This document shows positions 39,905 through 49,056 of a stretch of 64,000 bases of DNA, one piece after another. Position 1 is the first letter of the stretch. Each line of letters starts with the position of its first letter. The position numbers and the translations under genes are program-made. The notes below the pieces were generated by a model that did no database searches, had not been told where the DNA came from, and saw nothing but the letters and a program-made list of their open reading frames with translations. This stretch comes from Muribaculaceae bacterium (GTDB taxonomy: Bacteria > Bacteroidota > Bacteroidia > Bacteroidales > Muribaculaceae). The stretch covers positions 1 through 64,000 of the forward strand of contig JAFLTQ010000014.1 of the NCBI GenBank assembly GCA_022510385.1. The letters run 5' to 3'.

Positions 39905-40759
39905 TCAGACTTTCATGCTTTTCAATATATGATATAAGCCCAAAAGCTGTTCTATGTCTGTGAAATCAGCAGCTATCCCGTGACCGGTGTCAAGTTTGGA
40001 TATTTTTTCCATCTCCTCATTCGATAATGTGAAATCAAGAATTTCAAGATTCTCTTTCATTCTTTCAATCCTTACCGATTTCGGAATAACTATAATTCCT
40101 GACTGGACAAGGAAACGAAGTGCAACCTGAGCCGCTGTCTTTCCGTATTTGGTTCCGATACCTTCAAGAACAGGATTGGTGAAAATGCCGTTTTCTCCAT
40201 GAACCAACGGACCCCATGCCATCAGATGGGTGCCATATGCAGAACAAATTTCCTGCATTCTTTTCTGCTGTGAGAAAACATTGACCTCAAGTTGATTCAC
40301 AGCAGGTTTTATTTCCATATTATCCGCAAGATCCTCAAAACGGTCATAATAGAAATTGCTCACACCGATAGCACGTATCTTACCGTCCTTCAAGGCTCTT
40401 TCCATGGCTCTGTAAGTGCCATAATAATCCCCGAATGGCTGGTGAATGAGAAGTAGGTCTATATAATCGGTTTGTAATTTCTTTAAAGAGTTATCAATTG
40501 AATCTGCTGCTTTTTTATCACCAGAATTAGTAATCCAAACTTTTGTGGTTAGAAACAGATCCTCTCTTTTCAGTCCGCTTTTCTTCCAGGCCTTACCGAC
40601 CCCTTCTTCATTAAGATATGCTTGGGCTGTATCAATGGATCGGTAGCCAACGGCCAAGGCATCGCTTACACATTTTTCACATTCTTCCGGAGTAACTAAA
40701 TAAACTCCGTAGCCAATCAATGGCATTTCGACTCCATTGTTCAACTTAATCTTTTCCAT
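39905..40759 (-). CDS. Aldo/keto reductase
   Basis: Start set at ATG 40759 (MEKIKLNNGVEMPLIGYG); the track start four codons earlier is less likely. 284 residues, an NADPH-dependent (beta/alpha)8 barrel that reduces aldehydes and ketones. The catalytic tetrad is visible: Asp and Tyr in RSIDTAQAYLNEEGVG, Lys in LTTKVWI and His in LLLIHQPFGDYYG. NADPH-binding text is IVIPKSVRIERMKEN. Resembles the 2,5-diketo-gluconate reductase-like group. Single gene followed by R3 copy B. Confidence 0.95.
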   Translation of the reverse strand: MEKIKLNNGVEMPLIGYGVYLVTPEECEKCVSDALAVGYRSIDTAQAYLNEEGVGKAWKKSGLKREDLFLTTKVWITNSGDKKAADSIDNSLKKLQTDYIDLLLIHQPFGDYYGTYRAMERALKDGKIRAIGVSNFYYDRFEDLADNMEIKPAVNQLEVNVFSQQKRMQEICSAYGTHLMAWGPLVHGENGIFTNPVLEGIGTKYGKTAAQVALRFLVQSGIIVIPKSVRIERMKENLEILDFTLSNEEMEKISKLDTGHGIAADFTDIEQLLGLYHILKSMKV

Positions 40760-40903
40760 AAAACTCTTCACTTGACATTTAACCGGACTAACAACATAGT
40801 TCCTGTTAGTCTTTAAATTAATATAATAATCCCAAAAGGCATTATTGCCTGTCTAAATTAGTAACAATCTTATAATTAATAAGTTCAAAACAAGCCCTGT
40901 TTT

Positions 40904-41300
40904 TCATTCTCTTTTCAAATCAATCAATACTATCTGAGGATAAGCTCCAAATCGGAAGGCTACGTTCTCTCCAATTCCTGTGCTTACATATAATCGTTGA
41001 GGCCCTTCTGAATAAAGTCCACCCCATTCAGGATAAGAATATTTTGAAGGTGACCAATTACCGAGCTTAAATTGCATAGCATGGGTGTGACCCGCAAGCA
41101 TCAAATCAATATCAGATTTTGGGAGCACTTCCCGTCTCCAGTGGGAAGGGTCATGAGACAACAGTATTTTAAATTCATTCTCGGGAATACCCGACAAAGC
41201 TTTCTTCAAATCAGCCCTGTCAGTAAAAGACTCACCTCCGGCATTCTCAACACCTATTATAGCAATACTGTCATTGCCTCTTTTTATTTTCTAAAACCAT
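40904..41300 (-). pseudogene. Metallophosphoesterase C-terminal fragment
   Basis: The track ORF (101 residues) holds the last metal motifs of the calcineurin-like fold: ILLSHDPSHW and MLAGHTHAMQF (GHTH), then YVSTGIGENVAFRFG. The frame extends upstream to about 41300 (NDSIAIIGVENAGGESFTDR), beyond which a shift and loss of homology occur. The N-terminal DxH, GNxD and GNH motifs are gone. So this is the 3' third of a gene of the type that includes membrane metallophosphatases, and inactive. Confidence 0.75.
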
Positions 41301-41488
41301 ATAGGGTCCCATTCAATAAAGGATTTATATTTTATCTATCACTGTCTTTAAGGGTTTTTATTAAGGGCATAAACTGTATTTTACATAGGAAATTTTGGTT
41401 ATGTATCAATTAGCATATGAAGACAATTTTAAACTTCTTTCTTTCTATCTTGTTATATAATAAAACATTATCTAAAAATTTTCAGGAT

Positions 41489-42001
41489 ATGAAGTCACTC
41501 AAAGCAAATACAGGAACTATTGCACCATCACCGGCCCTGATAGTTTCATGTCGCAGCAAAGAAGGAAAAAACAACGCTCTTGCGGTCGGTTTTGCATCAA
41601 ACGTTTCTATTAATCCCCAAATCATAATGATAGGGATTGTACCCTCACATTATTCCTATAAACTCATTGAAGAGTCCGGAGAATTCGTTGTCAACTTCCC
41701 CACAGAGGATTATATGAAGGAATATCTTTTCCTTGGAACCAAATCCGGAAAAGACATGGATAAATTTGAGGCAATGGATATAAAATGGAAAGATGGCGAT
41801 GTGGTGAATGCTCCTATTCTTACTGATTGTGCTATTGCTCTTGAATGTAAGGTGCTTTCGTCAGAACAACCAAATGGAAGTGACCATGTAATCTTCTATG
41901 CTTCAATAGAAGCTGTGCATTGTGATGAAAAATATGTAAAAGACAATGGAAGGATAGACTGGAAGAATATACCTCTTCTAAACAATTTCCAATTGATGTG
42001 A
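41489..42001 (+). CDS. Flavin-reductase-family protein, FMN-binding
   Basis: Start set at ATG 41489 (MKSLKANTGTIAPSPALIVS); the 24 extra residues of the track ORF do not look like part of the domain. 170 residues. The family order is APSPALIVSCRSKEGKNNAL, ALAVGFASNVSINPQIIMIG, SYKLIEESGEFVVNFP, LGTKSGKDMDKF and CKVLSSEQPNGSDHVIFYASI. This is the typical NAD(P)H:FMN oxidoreductase type, not closely related to the two at 6300 and 9667. Partner unknown. Followed by its own terminator. Confidence 0.85.
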   Translation: MKSLKANTGTIAPSPALIVSCRSKEGKNNALAVGFASNVSINPQIIMIGIVPSHYSYKLIEESGEFVVNFPTEDYMKEYLFLGTKSGKDMDKFEAMDIKWKDGDVVNAPILTDCAIALECKVLSSEQPNGSDHVIFYASIEAVHCDEKYVKDNGRIDWKNIPLLNNFQLM

Positions 42002-42036
42002 TTTAAAGTTTTCTAAATAAATCTTTTCATAAAATT

Positions 42037-42059
42037 AAGGAATAGTAAAACTATTCCTT
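42037..42059 (+). terminator. Hairpin after the flavin-reductase gene
   Basis: AAGGAATAGT/ACTATTCCTT with a three-base loop; only a weak T run follows. Confidence 0.65.
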
Positions 42060-42060
42060 A

Positions 42061-42177
42061 ATTATTTGTTTTCTGCTTCAAAAACATTTCCTGAAAATAT
42101 AATTTTATTCTCACGTTATAGTGGCTATGATGTGTCTGGCTGATTTGTATTTACGGAATTACAAAAGATAGTTGCAT
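42061..42177. repeat. Dispersed repeat R2, copy b
   Basis: Ungapped match to 14341-14457, same orientation. Begins directly at the end of the hairpin. Confidence 0.75.
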
Positions 42178-42309
42178 TGCAGGTCTGTTTCTTAGACATT
42201 ATCTTAATATTCTTTCTCATCCTTTGTAATAGCTTTTAACGTGTTTCTTTTATATCATGTCTTTATGCTTTTTGAAAGTTGCTTATTGGTTGCTTATTGA
42301 AAAAATTTA

Positions 42310-42342
42310 AGGCTCTTAATCACAGAGGATTAAGAGCCTTTT
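42310..42342 (-). terminator. Terminator of tRNA-Leu
   Basis: AAGGCTCTTAATC/GATTAAGAGCCTT stem with a six-base loop; on the minus strand it is followed by AAATTTTTT. Confidence 0.9.
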
Positions 42343-42347
42343 GGGGT

Positions 42348-42428
42348 GCGCACGAAGGGACTCGAACCCCCACGTCTCTCGACACCAGATCCTAAGTCTG
42401 GCGCGGCTACCATTACGCCACGTGCGCT
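42348..42428 (-). tRNA. tRNA-Leu (anticodon UAG)
   Basis: Minus-strand 81-nt gene. Acceptor arms GCGCACG and CGTGCGC pair fully; the anticodon arm CCAGA-CTTAGGA-TCTGG gives UAG, reading CUA-type Leu codons; the T arm has GGGGTTCGAGTCCC. There is a short extra variable arm, as expected for class II Leu tRNA. The 3' CCA is not encoded. Its 3' end is duplicated in degenerate form at 37068-37150. Confidence 0.95.
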
Positions 42429-42441
42429 TTCTTTGGTATGC

Positions 42442-42449
42442 AAAGTTAA
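42442..42449 (-). promoter_or_regulatory. -7 element for tRNA-Leu
   Basis: TAACTTTG on the minus strand, exact TAnnTTTG match, 14 bases before the tRNA 5' end. Confidence 0.7.
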
Positions 42450-42700
42450 TGATTATTTTTTGTTCTGACAATTTTACATCTTTCAATTCTATAGAATATT
42501 GAAATTTTTACTCCTATCCTACCTGCTCTACCCATAAATTGAAACTCTTTATATCTCGTCTCCGGACCCTTAATTTTATAGAGAGATTAATAATACCCCC
42601 TTTCCCCAACTGGATGATTGTAAAGAAATCAGTACTTACCTCTTTGTTTATTGTTTCTTCCTTAGAATCTCCTAATTCCTCTTTTTTCGGAAAGTTTTAG

Positions 42701-42708
42701 TAAATTTG
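42701..42708 (+). promoter_or_regulatory. -7 element for dacB
   Basis: TAAATTTG, exact TAnnTTTG match, 32 bases before the start codon. The 250 bases between it and the tRNA promoter show nothing else. Confidence 0.65.
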
Positions 42709-42739
42709 TAGTTCCTAAATTAAAACATAAAAAAAAGAA

Positions 42740-43960
42740 ATGCAGACTATAAGGCCTATCCTATTTTTTTTATTAACCCTCCTGTTTTTCGGAGAGTCAC
42801 ATGCCTATATTGGCGACGAAGCTCTTTCGGAATTCCTAAGGGGTAGCGGTATTCCAAAAAATTCCGTATCAGTGAAAATCATAGATTTAGCTGATGGATC
42901 CACTATTGCTACTCACAACGAAGACAGTTCGCTCGTGCCTGCCTCTATAATGAAATCTGTCACTACTGCTGCCCTGCTTGAATCTGCCGGACCTGATTGG
43001 AGGTACCACACCAGAATTTATTTCGACGGTCCGAATGATCTTGGATATCTCAGAGGAAATTTAATTATCGAAGGTGCATGTGATCCTACAATTAATTCTG
43101 AAAAAGAACCCTTCTCAGAAAATATTATTGATGAAATATATAATATTTTGAGTATTCATAAAATCAACCGAATAGAAGGGTCGATAATAATTGATGAAAA
43201 TAATTTTTCCGGAGCTCCTCATCCCGAAAGCTGGGCAAAAGAAGATCGGATGAAATATTACGGCACCGGAAGCCATGCTTTTAATTTCAGCGACAATGCA
43301 AGGGGTGACTTTGCAGTGAAAAATCCTTCTGTAAATTTCGTTTCTGCTTTGAAAAATCATCTTTCTGCCAATGGGATCGAACTGGAAGACAAGGAGCTGA
43401 CGGAAGGGAAAAGAATCCAGGTTCACGACCACCTTTCCGCCCCCCTTGATGAAATAATGAGAAGTTGCATGATGCGTAGCGACAACCTTTTTGCTGAATC
43501 GATGCTTCGCACCTATGGTAAACTTGCGGGCGAAGATGGTTCTACAAATGCTGCTGCCTTAAGGGAAATGAGTCTTTGGGAAGAAAAAGAGCTGCCATTA
43601 GCCGGTGTAAATATTGTAGATGGTTCCGGACTTTCTCGTTCAAACCGAGTGACTGCAAACTTTATGACCGAGCTCCTGAAGAATATGAGTGTCAATCCAA
43701 ATTATGCATCTTTCTTTCCGCTTGCAGGACAGGAGGGAACCCTGAAGAAATTTCTTGCAGGAACAAAGCTTGACAGCTATATAGCCATGAAAACAGGCAG
43801 TATGAAAGGAATTCAATGCTATGCAGGCTATAAACTCGACGACGATTATATGCCTACCCACGTGATTGTAATTATCATGAACGAGATAACAAAAAGCAGA
43901 GAAACGGCTAAAAAGGCTGCTGAAAAAATGTTACTATCAATTTTTGATGATGGAAACTAA
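42740..43960 (+). CDS. dacB: D-alanyl-D-alanine carboxypeptidase/endopeptidase (PBP4 type)
   Basis: 406 residues with a signal peptide cut after ESHA; periplasmic class C penicillin-binding protein that trims or cleaves peptidoglycan cross-links. The three active-site motifs are in order: PASIMKSVT (SxxK, near 70), MRSDNLFAES (SxN, near 248) and MKTGSMKG (KTG, near 352). GSGLSRSNRVTA precedes the last motif as usual. It overlaps the next gene by 11 bases and leads a unit with it and rsmI. Confidence 0.95.
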   Translation: MQTIRPILFFLLTLLFFGESHAYIGDEALSEFLRGSGIPKNSVSVKIIDLADGSTIATHNEDSSLVPASIMKSVTTAALLESAGPDWRYHTRIYFDGPNDLGYLRGNLIIEGACDPTINSEKEPFSENIIDEIYNILSIHKINRIEGSIIIDENNFSGAPHPESWAKEDRMKYYGTGSHAFNFSDNARGDFAVKNPSVNFVSALKNHLSANGIELEDKELTEGKRIQVHDHLSAPLDEIMRSCMMRSDNLFAESMLRTYGKLAGEDGSTNAAALREMSLWEEKELPLAGVNIVDGSGLSRSNRVTANFMTELLKNMSVNPNYASFFPLAGQEGTLKKFLAGTKLDSYIAMKTGSMKGIQCYAGYKLDDDYMPTHVIVIIMNEITKSRETAKKAAEKMLLSIFDDGN

Positions 43961-44558
43961 ATTAAAAAAGCTATTAGATAAAATATATGAACTTGAAGGA
44001 CTTGTGGCTCTTTCAATTAGCCGGAGCCACATTCCTGACAATCTCCTGAACCTTATCTCAGAAAAAGGAGTGGAGGTAGGAAACCTTTGCTCTTCCCTAA
44101 ATGTCAAGGATAATGTCTTAAATGAAAGGCCCAGGGAAGAAACATCTTTTATCAAGGAGGATGAGAATCACGACATTTCAGATAACCAAAAGGCAGCAGC
44201 TATTTCTGTAGCCGTAGCTAATGCTCCTGATTTCAACCTCGATGAATATTTTATTGAAGAAGAATCGGAATCATCCCACGAAAATGTAGAGCCTGAGGAG
44301 GATTCTTTTAACGATAATTTTGAAAACAAGGTTGAAGAAAAAAAGGGGAGACTTGTATTCTCAATCAATAATCGTTTCCGTTTTAAAAAAGAGCTTTTTA
44401 ACAATTCCGATGTAGATTTCAACAATACTCTTGCATTGGTTGCCTCTATGGAAAATTATGAGGAGGCTGAAGATTATTTCCTCAATGAAGTGGGATTCAA
44501 CCGTGATGACAGTGTTGTGACAGATTTTTTGGAGATTATAAAAAGATATTTCAAATAA
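43950..44558 (+). CDS. Conserved-looking hypothetical, acidic
   Basis: ATG 43950 is preferred over the TTG (43944) of the track, giving 202 residues. The N-terminal 50 residues are helical (METKLKKLLDKIYELEGLVA), the centre is acidic and low-complexity (EEESESSHENVEPEEDSFND) and the C-terminal part is more ordered: LVFSINNRFRFKKELFNNSD, ALVASMENYEEAEDYFLNEV. Placed between dacB and rsmI with overlap and direct abutment, so part of that unit. No named family. Confidence 0.75.
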   Translation: METKLKKLLDKIYELEGLVALSISRSHIPDNLLNLISEKGVEVGNLCSSLNVKDNVLNERPREETSFIKEDENHDISDNQKAAAISVAVANAPDFNLDEYFIEEESESSHENVEPEEDSFNDNFENKVEEKKGRLVFSINNRFRFKKELFNNSDVDFNNTLALVASMENYEEAEDYFLNEVGFNRDDSVVTDFLEIIKRYFK

Positions 44559-45254
44559 ATGAAGAATAAAGAGGGATGCCTTTATATTGTGCCTACTCCT
44601 GTGGGCAACCTTGAAGACATGACTTTTAGAGCTATTTCAGTTCTCAAAGAAGCAGATTTGATCCTGGCGGAAGACACCCGTACTTCCGGAGTGCTTTTGA
44701 AACATTTCGGAATCACCACTCCTATGAAAAGCCATCATAAATTTAATGAACATGCCACAAGCGAGATGATGGCTTCCAAAATTGCCGACGGTGAAACAAT
44801 AGCATTGATATCTGATGCGGGCACTCCCGGAATTTCCGACCCCGGTTTTATGATAGTCAGGGAATGTCGCAAACTTGGAGTAAGGGTAGAATGTCTCCCC
44901 GGTGCCACAGCTTTTGTCCCCGCTCTCGTCGGGAGCGGCCTCCCTTGCGACAGATTTGTATTTGAAGGTTTTCTGCCTCCCAAAAAAGGGAGAGCTACCC
45001 GACTTTCTCTCCTTGCCGAGGATCCTCGCACTATTATAATTTATGAAAGCCCCAAAAAGCTCCTCAAAACCTTAAAAGACCTTAAAGAGTTTTTCGGTGC
45101 AGATCGTCCCGCAGCCGTTGTAAGAGAAATCTCCAAAATACACGAAACTTACAACATTTCAACTTTCGGAGAGCTGGTAAAATTTTATTCTGAGAACCAA
45201 GCCAAGGGAGAAATTGTTATAATTGTCGGAGGAAAACTTCAAAAATCAAAATAG
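44559..45254 (+). CDS. rsmI: 16S rRNA (cytidine1402-2'-O)-methyltransferase RsmI
   Basis: 231 residues of the tetrapyrrole-methylase-fold SAM enzyme that 2'-O-methylates C1402 in the ribosomal decoding centre. Family blocks: PTPVGNLEDMTFRAISVL at the N-terminus, LAEDTRTSGVLLKHFGI, LISDAGTPGISDPG near 88, PGATAFVPALVGSGLP near 115 and FYESPKK-like IIYESPKKLLKTL near 160. Starts at the base after the stop of the preceding gene. Confidence 0.95.
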   Translation: MKNKEGCLYIVPTPVGNLEDMTFRAISVLKEADLILAEDTRTSGVLLKHFGITTPMKSHHKFNEHATSEMMASKIADGETIALISDAGTPGISDPGFMIVRECRKLGVRVECLPGATAFVPALVGSGLPCDRFVFEGFLPPKKGRATRLSLLAEDPRTIIIYESPKKLLKTLKDLKEFFGADRPAAVVREISKIHETYNISTFGELVKFYSENQAKGEIVIIVGGKLQKSK

Positions 45255-45289
45255 AATACTTTAAACAATTAAATAACAAAATTAAAATC

Positions 45290-46156
45290 ATGAAAAAATT
45301 CTTAATCTCATTATGTGGCGGTTTATTGTTATTGACAACTGCCTGCAACAGCGGCTACAAAGAGAAGGCTTTACAAGACTCTCTAAGAATTGCTGAACTT
45401 ACAAGCGATTATGAAGAAGCTGCCACTTTTAATGATTCCTTGATGCTCTTGATGGCTGATATCTATAATGGACTTGACTCTATCAATATGCAAGAGGGAT
45501 TGCTTTACAATATGGGCAACGGTGAGACAAACAGAAGAGCTGAAGTGAGACGTAACCTCTCAGCCATAAAAGAAAGGTTGGCCACAAATCAACAGTTGCT
45601 CCAACAAATGGAGAGAAGAATGAATGAAACCGGCTCTCAAAATGCTGTCTTGTCTCGTATGATCGAGCAAATGAAATCGAAACTTGAATCTCAAGAGTCT
45701 CACATCGCTATGCTTGAGAATAAGCTTTCATCGGCTAATGATTCTATTTCTAATCTGAATACCCAACTGGCAGAAAAAGAGATACAGGTGCAGGTGCAGA
45801 CAGAGGCTAAAGATGCTGCCTTCAATGCTCTCAATGAAGCTGATCAGCAACTAAACACTGTTTATTATGCAATGGGCAACAACAAGGAGTTGAAACAAAA
45901 CGGCCTCTTGTCTAAAAAATTCCTCGGTGCAACTAAGGTGCTCGAAGGTGATGTTAATCTTAACTATTTTACCAAAGCTGACAAACGTACACTGACTTCT
46001 ATTCCTACCGGTGCAAAGAAAATAAAGATTTGGACAAATATGCCTGACGGCAGCTATCAAGAAATTAAAAATGATGATAAGACTATCACGCTTAAAATCA
46101 CAAATCCGGAAGAATTCTGGACTTACAGCCAATACCTTATCATTCAGCTCGATTAA
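45290..46156 (+). CDS. Coiled-coil lipoprotein
   Basis: 288 residues with a lipobox ending TTAC near residue 19. Residues about 75-190 form a long heptad-rich coiled coil (NLSAIKERLATNQQLLQQME; IEQMKSKLESQESHIAMLEN). A C-terminal beta-like domain follows: NGLLSKKFLGATKVL, FTKADKRTL, KKIKIWTNMPDGSY. The layout recalls Bacteroidales lipoproteins of unknown role that span the periplasm. A terminator follows; it starts 35 bases after rsmI and could be read from the same promoter. Confidence 0.8.
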   Translation: MKKFLISLCGGLLLLTTACNSGYKEKALQDSLRIAELTSDYEEAATFNDSLMLLMADIYNGLDSINMQEGLLYNMGNGETNRRAEVRRNLSAIKERLATNQQLLQQMERRMNETGSQNAVLSRMIEQMKSKLESQESHIAMLENKLSSANDSISNLNTQLAEKEIQVQVQTEAKDAAFNALNEADQQLNTVYYAMGNNKELKQNGLLSKKFLGATKVLEGDVNLNYFTKADKRTLTSIPTGAKKIKIWTNMPDGSYQEIKNDDKTITLKITNPEEFWTYSQYLIIQLD

Positions 46157-46182
46157 TCAGATTACTAATTAAACTTCATAAT

Positions 46183-46214
46183 AAAGGCTTCCAAAAAATG
46201 GAAGCCTTTTATTA
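46183..46214 (+). terminator. Intrinsic terminator
   Basis: AAAGGCTTCC/GGAAGCCTTT with a seven-base loop and T run; between convergent genes. Confidence 0.85.
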
Positions 46215-46245
46215 TTGCCATTTACAAGCAATCACTTCACGATAA

Positions 46246-48216
46246 TTATTTGAGTTTTGCTCTCCTGGAATCCCAGATAAAATATGCTATTAATAATACA
46301 TAGGCTGCACATCCCAGGATCTGAGTCACTTCCAAGGAACCCGGAGTTTCATATTCAAACCCGCAAAATCTTGTTATAGCTGCAAAGACTCCAAAAAGTG
46401 CACCTCCGGCTATCAATCCCGAAGCAATCAAAGTACCCCGGTCTCTTCTCGCATCATTAAGCTGCTTATCCTTAGAAGAGTTACTAACAAAATATGCTAT
46501 GGCACCTCCCACAAGCATCGGGCTATTGAGAGATAATGGTATGAACATACCTAAACAGAAAGCCAAAGCCGGAACTCCAAGCCAATTAAGGATACAGGCA
46601 AGAATCGCCCCTATCATATAGAGCACCCAGGGGGTGTCTCCTCCCATCATCAGTGGTTCTATAACCTTTGCCATGGCATTAGCCTGTGGTGCCACAAGGG
46701 CATCATCACCAGTAAAACCATACACTTGATTTAAAACCATAATTACTCCACCAACAGTGGCTGCTGAAACCAGAGTACCGAGGAATTTCCAACTCTCCTG
46801 TTTCTTGGGAGTAGAGCCTAACCAATACCCTATTTTCAAGTCAGTCACAAAGCCACCTGCCATTGAAAGTGCGGTACAGACCACTCCTCCTATCACCATG
46901 GAAGCAACTATGCCTGAAGTGCCGCTCAATCCTATTGCCACAAAGATGGCTGAAGCTATAATAAGAGTCATCAACGTCATCCCGGAAACCGGATTGGAAC
47001 CTACTATCGCTATAGCATTCGCAGCTACTGTAGTAAACAAAAACGCTATGATGGTCACAACTCCCCACGCCACGGCTGCCTGCCAGAAAGTATGGATAAC
47101 TCCAAACCAGAAGAAGAGTAAAACTGCAATCAGACCTAAAACTGTAAACAAAACTATATGCTTCATTGAGATATCCATCTGCCATCTCTGCTCCTTGACA
47201 GCTGAGGATTTGCCTCTTAATTCACGTCCGGCAAGCCCTACTGCCTGAGCTATAATCGGCCATGATTTTATTATACCTATGACTCCTGCCATCGCTATGC
47301 CGCCTATTCCTATAAGTCTTGCATAATTACGGAAAAGAGCGTCAGGATCCATCATTGCAAATTCCTCGCTTCCATAGGTCCCCATTAACGGGATTATAAT
47401 CCACCATACAAAGATTGATCCTGCAAAAATCACAAATGCATATTTAAGGCCTACGATATAGCCCAAACCTAATAGAGCGGCACCGGTGTTACAACTTAAG
47501 ACCAATTTAACCTTTTCAGCCATTACCTGACCCCATGTGGCTGCTGTTGATTCAATTGTTTCTGCCCACCAGCCGAAAGTCGCTACTATATAATCATAAA
47601 CTCCCCCAATAAGAGAGGCTATTATAAGGGTCTTTGCCTGACTCCCGTTTTCTTCACTGCTACCCTCTCCGGATACAAGCACCTGTGTAGTGGCTGTAGC
47701 CTCAGGAAATGGGTATTTGCCATGCATATCTTTTACAAAATATTTCCTGAACGGAATGAAGAAGAGGATACCCAGAATCCCTCCCAATAACGATGAAAGG
47801 AAAATCTGATAGAATTCCACCACAATATCAGGATAGGTGGCTTGAAGGATAAAGAGCGCGGGGAGAGTGAAGATTGCCCCTGCAACTATAACTCCGGAAC
47901 AAGCCCCTATGCTCTGAATGATAACATTCTGTCCCAAAGAATTCTTCTTTTTCAGCGCATTGCTGAGACCTACAGCGATAATGGCTATCGGGATAGCAGC
48001 TTCAAATACTTGGCCCACTTTCAATCCCAGATAGGCTGCAGCTGCTGAAAAGATTATTGCCATCACCAAGCCGGTGAATACTGAATAGAAGGTCACCTCC
48101 TTCTGGTCGTGAGCCGGATGCATCACCGGTTGATACTTCTCATCAGCTCCAAGCTCACGAAAAGCATTCTCCGGCAAGCCGGTCGACGTATTCAAATTCA
48201 TTGTTTCTTCGCTCAT
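46246..48216 (-). CDS. OPT-family oligopeptide transporter
   Basis: Start set at ATG 48216 (MSEETMNLNTSTGLPENAF); the track adds ten residues of leader. 656 residues with about 15 hydrophobic helices. OPT family text includes EVTFYSVFTGLVMAIIFSAA near the start, QSIGACSGVIVAGAIFTLPA, GKYPFPEATATTQVLVSGEG and late GDDALVAPQANAMAKVIEPL. Proton-driven uptake of oligopeptides or metal-chelate compounds is the family function; substrate not determinable. Divergent from the DUF975-like gene. Confidence 0.9.
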   Translation of the reverse strand: MSEETMNLNTSTGLPENAFRELGADEKYQPVMHPAHDQKEVTFYSVFTGLVMAIIFSAAAAYLGLKVGQVFEAAIPIAIIAVGLSNALKKKNSLGQNVIIQSIGACSGVIVAGAIFTLPALFILQATYPDIVVEFYQIFLSSLLGGILGILFFIPFRKYFVKDMHGKYPFPEATATTQVLVSGEGSSEENGSQAKTLIIASLIGGVYDYIVATFGWWAETIESTAATWGQVMAEKVKLVLSCNTGAALLGLGYIVGLKYAFVIFAGSIFVWWIIIPLMGTYGSEEFAMMDPDALFRNYARLIGIGGIAMAGVIGIIKSWPIIAQAVGLAGRELRGKSSAVKEQRWQMDISMKHIVLFTVLGLIAVLLFFWFGVIHTFWQAAVAWGVVTIIAFLFTTVAANAIAIVGSNPVSGMTLMTLIIASAIFVAIGLSGTSGIVASMVIGGVVCTALSMAGGFVTDLKIGYWLGSTPKKQESWKFLGTLVSAATVGGVIMVLNQVYGFTGDDALVAPQANAMAKVIEPLMMGGDTPWVLYMIGAILACILNWLGVPALAFCLGMFIPLSLNSPMLVGGAIAYFVSNSSKDKQLNDARRDRGTLIASGLIAGGALFGVFAAITRFCGFEYETPGSLEVTQILGCAAYVLLIAYFIWDSRRAKLK

Positions 48217-48273
48217 AATGTTTGATTTATTATGCGAAATTAACAATTATCATCTTGATTATAAAATTTTAAC

Positions 48274-48281
48274 TAAATTTG
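48274..48281 (+). promoter_or_regulatory. -7 element for the DUF975-like gene
   Basis: TAAATTTG, exact TAnnTTTG match, 30 bases before the start. Confidence 0.65.
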
Positions 48282-48310
48282 CACTTAAATTTCAATAAAA
48301 TATAAAGCAG

Positions 48311-48880
48311 ATGAATGAAAATGTAATGATGATGAGGCGGGCTAAGGAGCAGCTTGCCGGTAAATGGGTGAATATCGCAATCGGAACCCTTATATATGTG
48401 GTTATAACGGCTGCAGCAAGCTATACATATGTCCTTTCTTTGCTTATATATGGACCCCTCACTTTCGGCTATTATCTCTATCTTGCCTGCAATATCGACA
48501 CAGGAGTAAATAATTTCAATCTTCTCTTCAAAGGATTTGAAAGGTTCACAGATACTTTAGTGGCAGGATTGCTATATTTCTTAGCTGTATCTATCGGCAC
48601 TTGTCTTTTGATTGTGCCCGGTATTATAGCCGCTTTAGGACTTTCAATGACATTCTTTATCATGGTAGACGATCCTAATATATCCGGTATTGACGCACTT
48701 CAGAGAAGCTGGAATATGATGCAAGGTCAAAAATGGAATCTTTTCTGTCTTTGGTTAAGATTTATCGGATGGTTGCTGCTTTGTATTTTGACCTGTGGAA
48801 TAGGCACTCTCTTCCTTGAACCTTATATAGTGGCCGCTACTCAGAATTTCTATAGAAAACTGAGATATGGCACATTCTAA
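48311..48880 (+). CDS. DUF975-like integral membrane protein
   Basis: 189 residues with about five helices. Family-like features are the N-terminal RRAKEQLAGKWVNIAIGTLI, a PLTFGYYLYL helix, IVPGIIAALGLSMTFFIMVDDP and the DALQRSWNMMQGQKWNLFCL amphipathic segment. Function of the family is unknown. Its own promoter and terminator mark it as a single-gene unit. Confidence 0.8.
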   Translation: MNENVMMMRRAKEQLAGKWVNIAIGTLIYVVITAAASYTYVLSLLIYGPLTFGYYLYLACNIDTGVNNFNLLFKGFERFTDTLVAGLLYFLAVSIGTCLLIVPGIIAALGLSMTFFIMVDDPNISGIDALQRSWNMMQGQKWNLFCLWLRFIGWLLLCILTCGIGTLFLEPYIVAATQNFYRKLRYGTF

Positions 48881-48910
48881 TCCTTTTTGAATAATAAACT
48901 TTAATATAGA

Positions 48911-48956
48911 AAATGTTAAGTTGGAATTCTATTAAGATTCCAATTTAACATTTTTT
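48911..48956 (+). terminator. Intrinsic terminator
   Basis: AAATGTTAA-TTGGAAT pairs with ATTCCAA-TTTAACATTT, followed by a T run. Confidence 0.85.
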
Positions 48957-49056
48957 ATAAATTATAAAAATAAACTTTTCTGATTTTCATTTATCAAATT
49001 AAAAGCTAAAATGATGTAACCTTCGCGTAAGGTTTTTTCAATACAGGTAAAAATTC

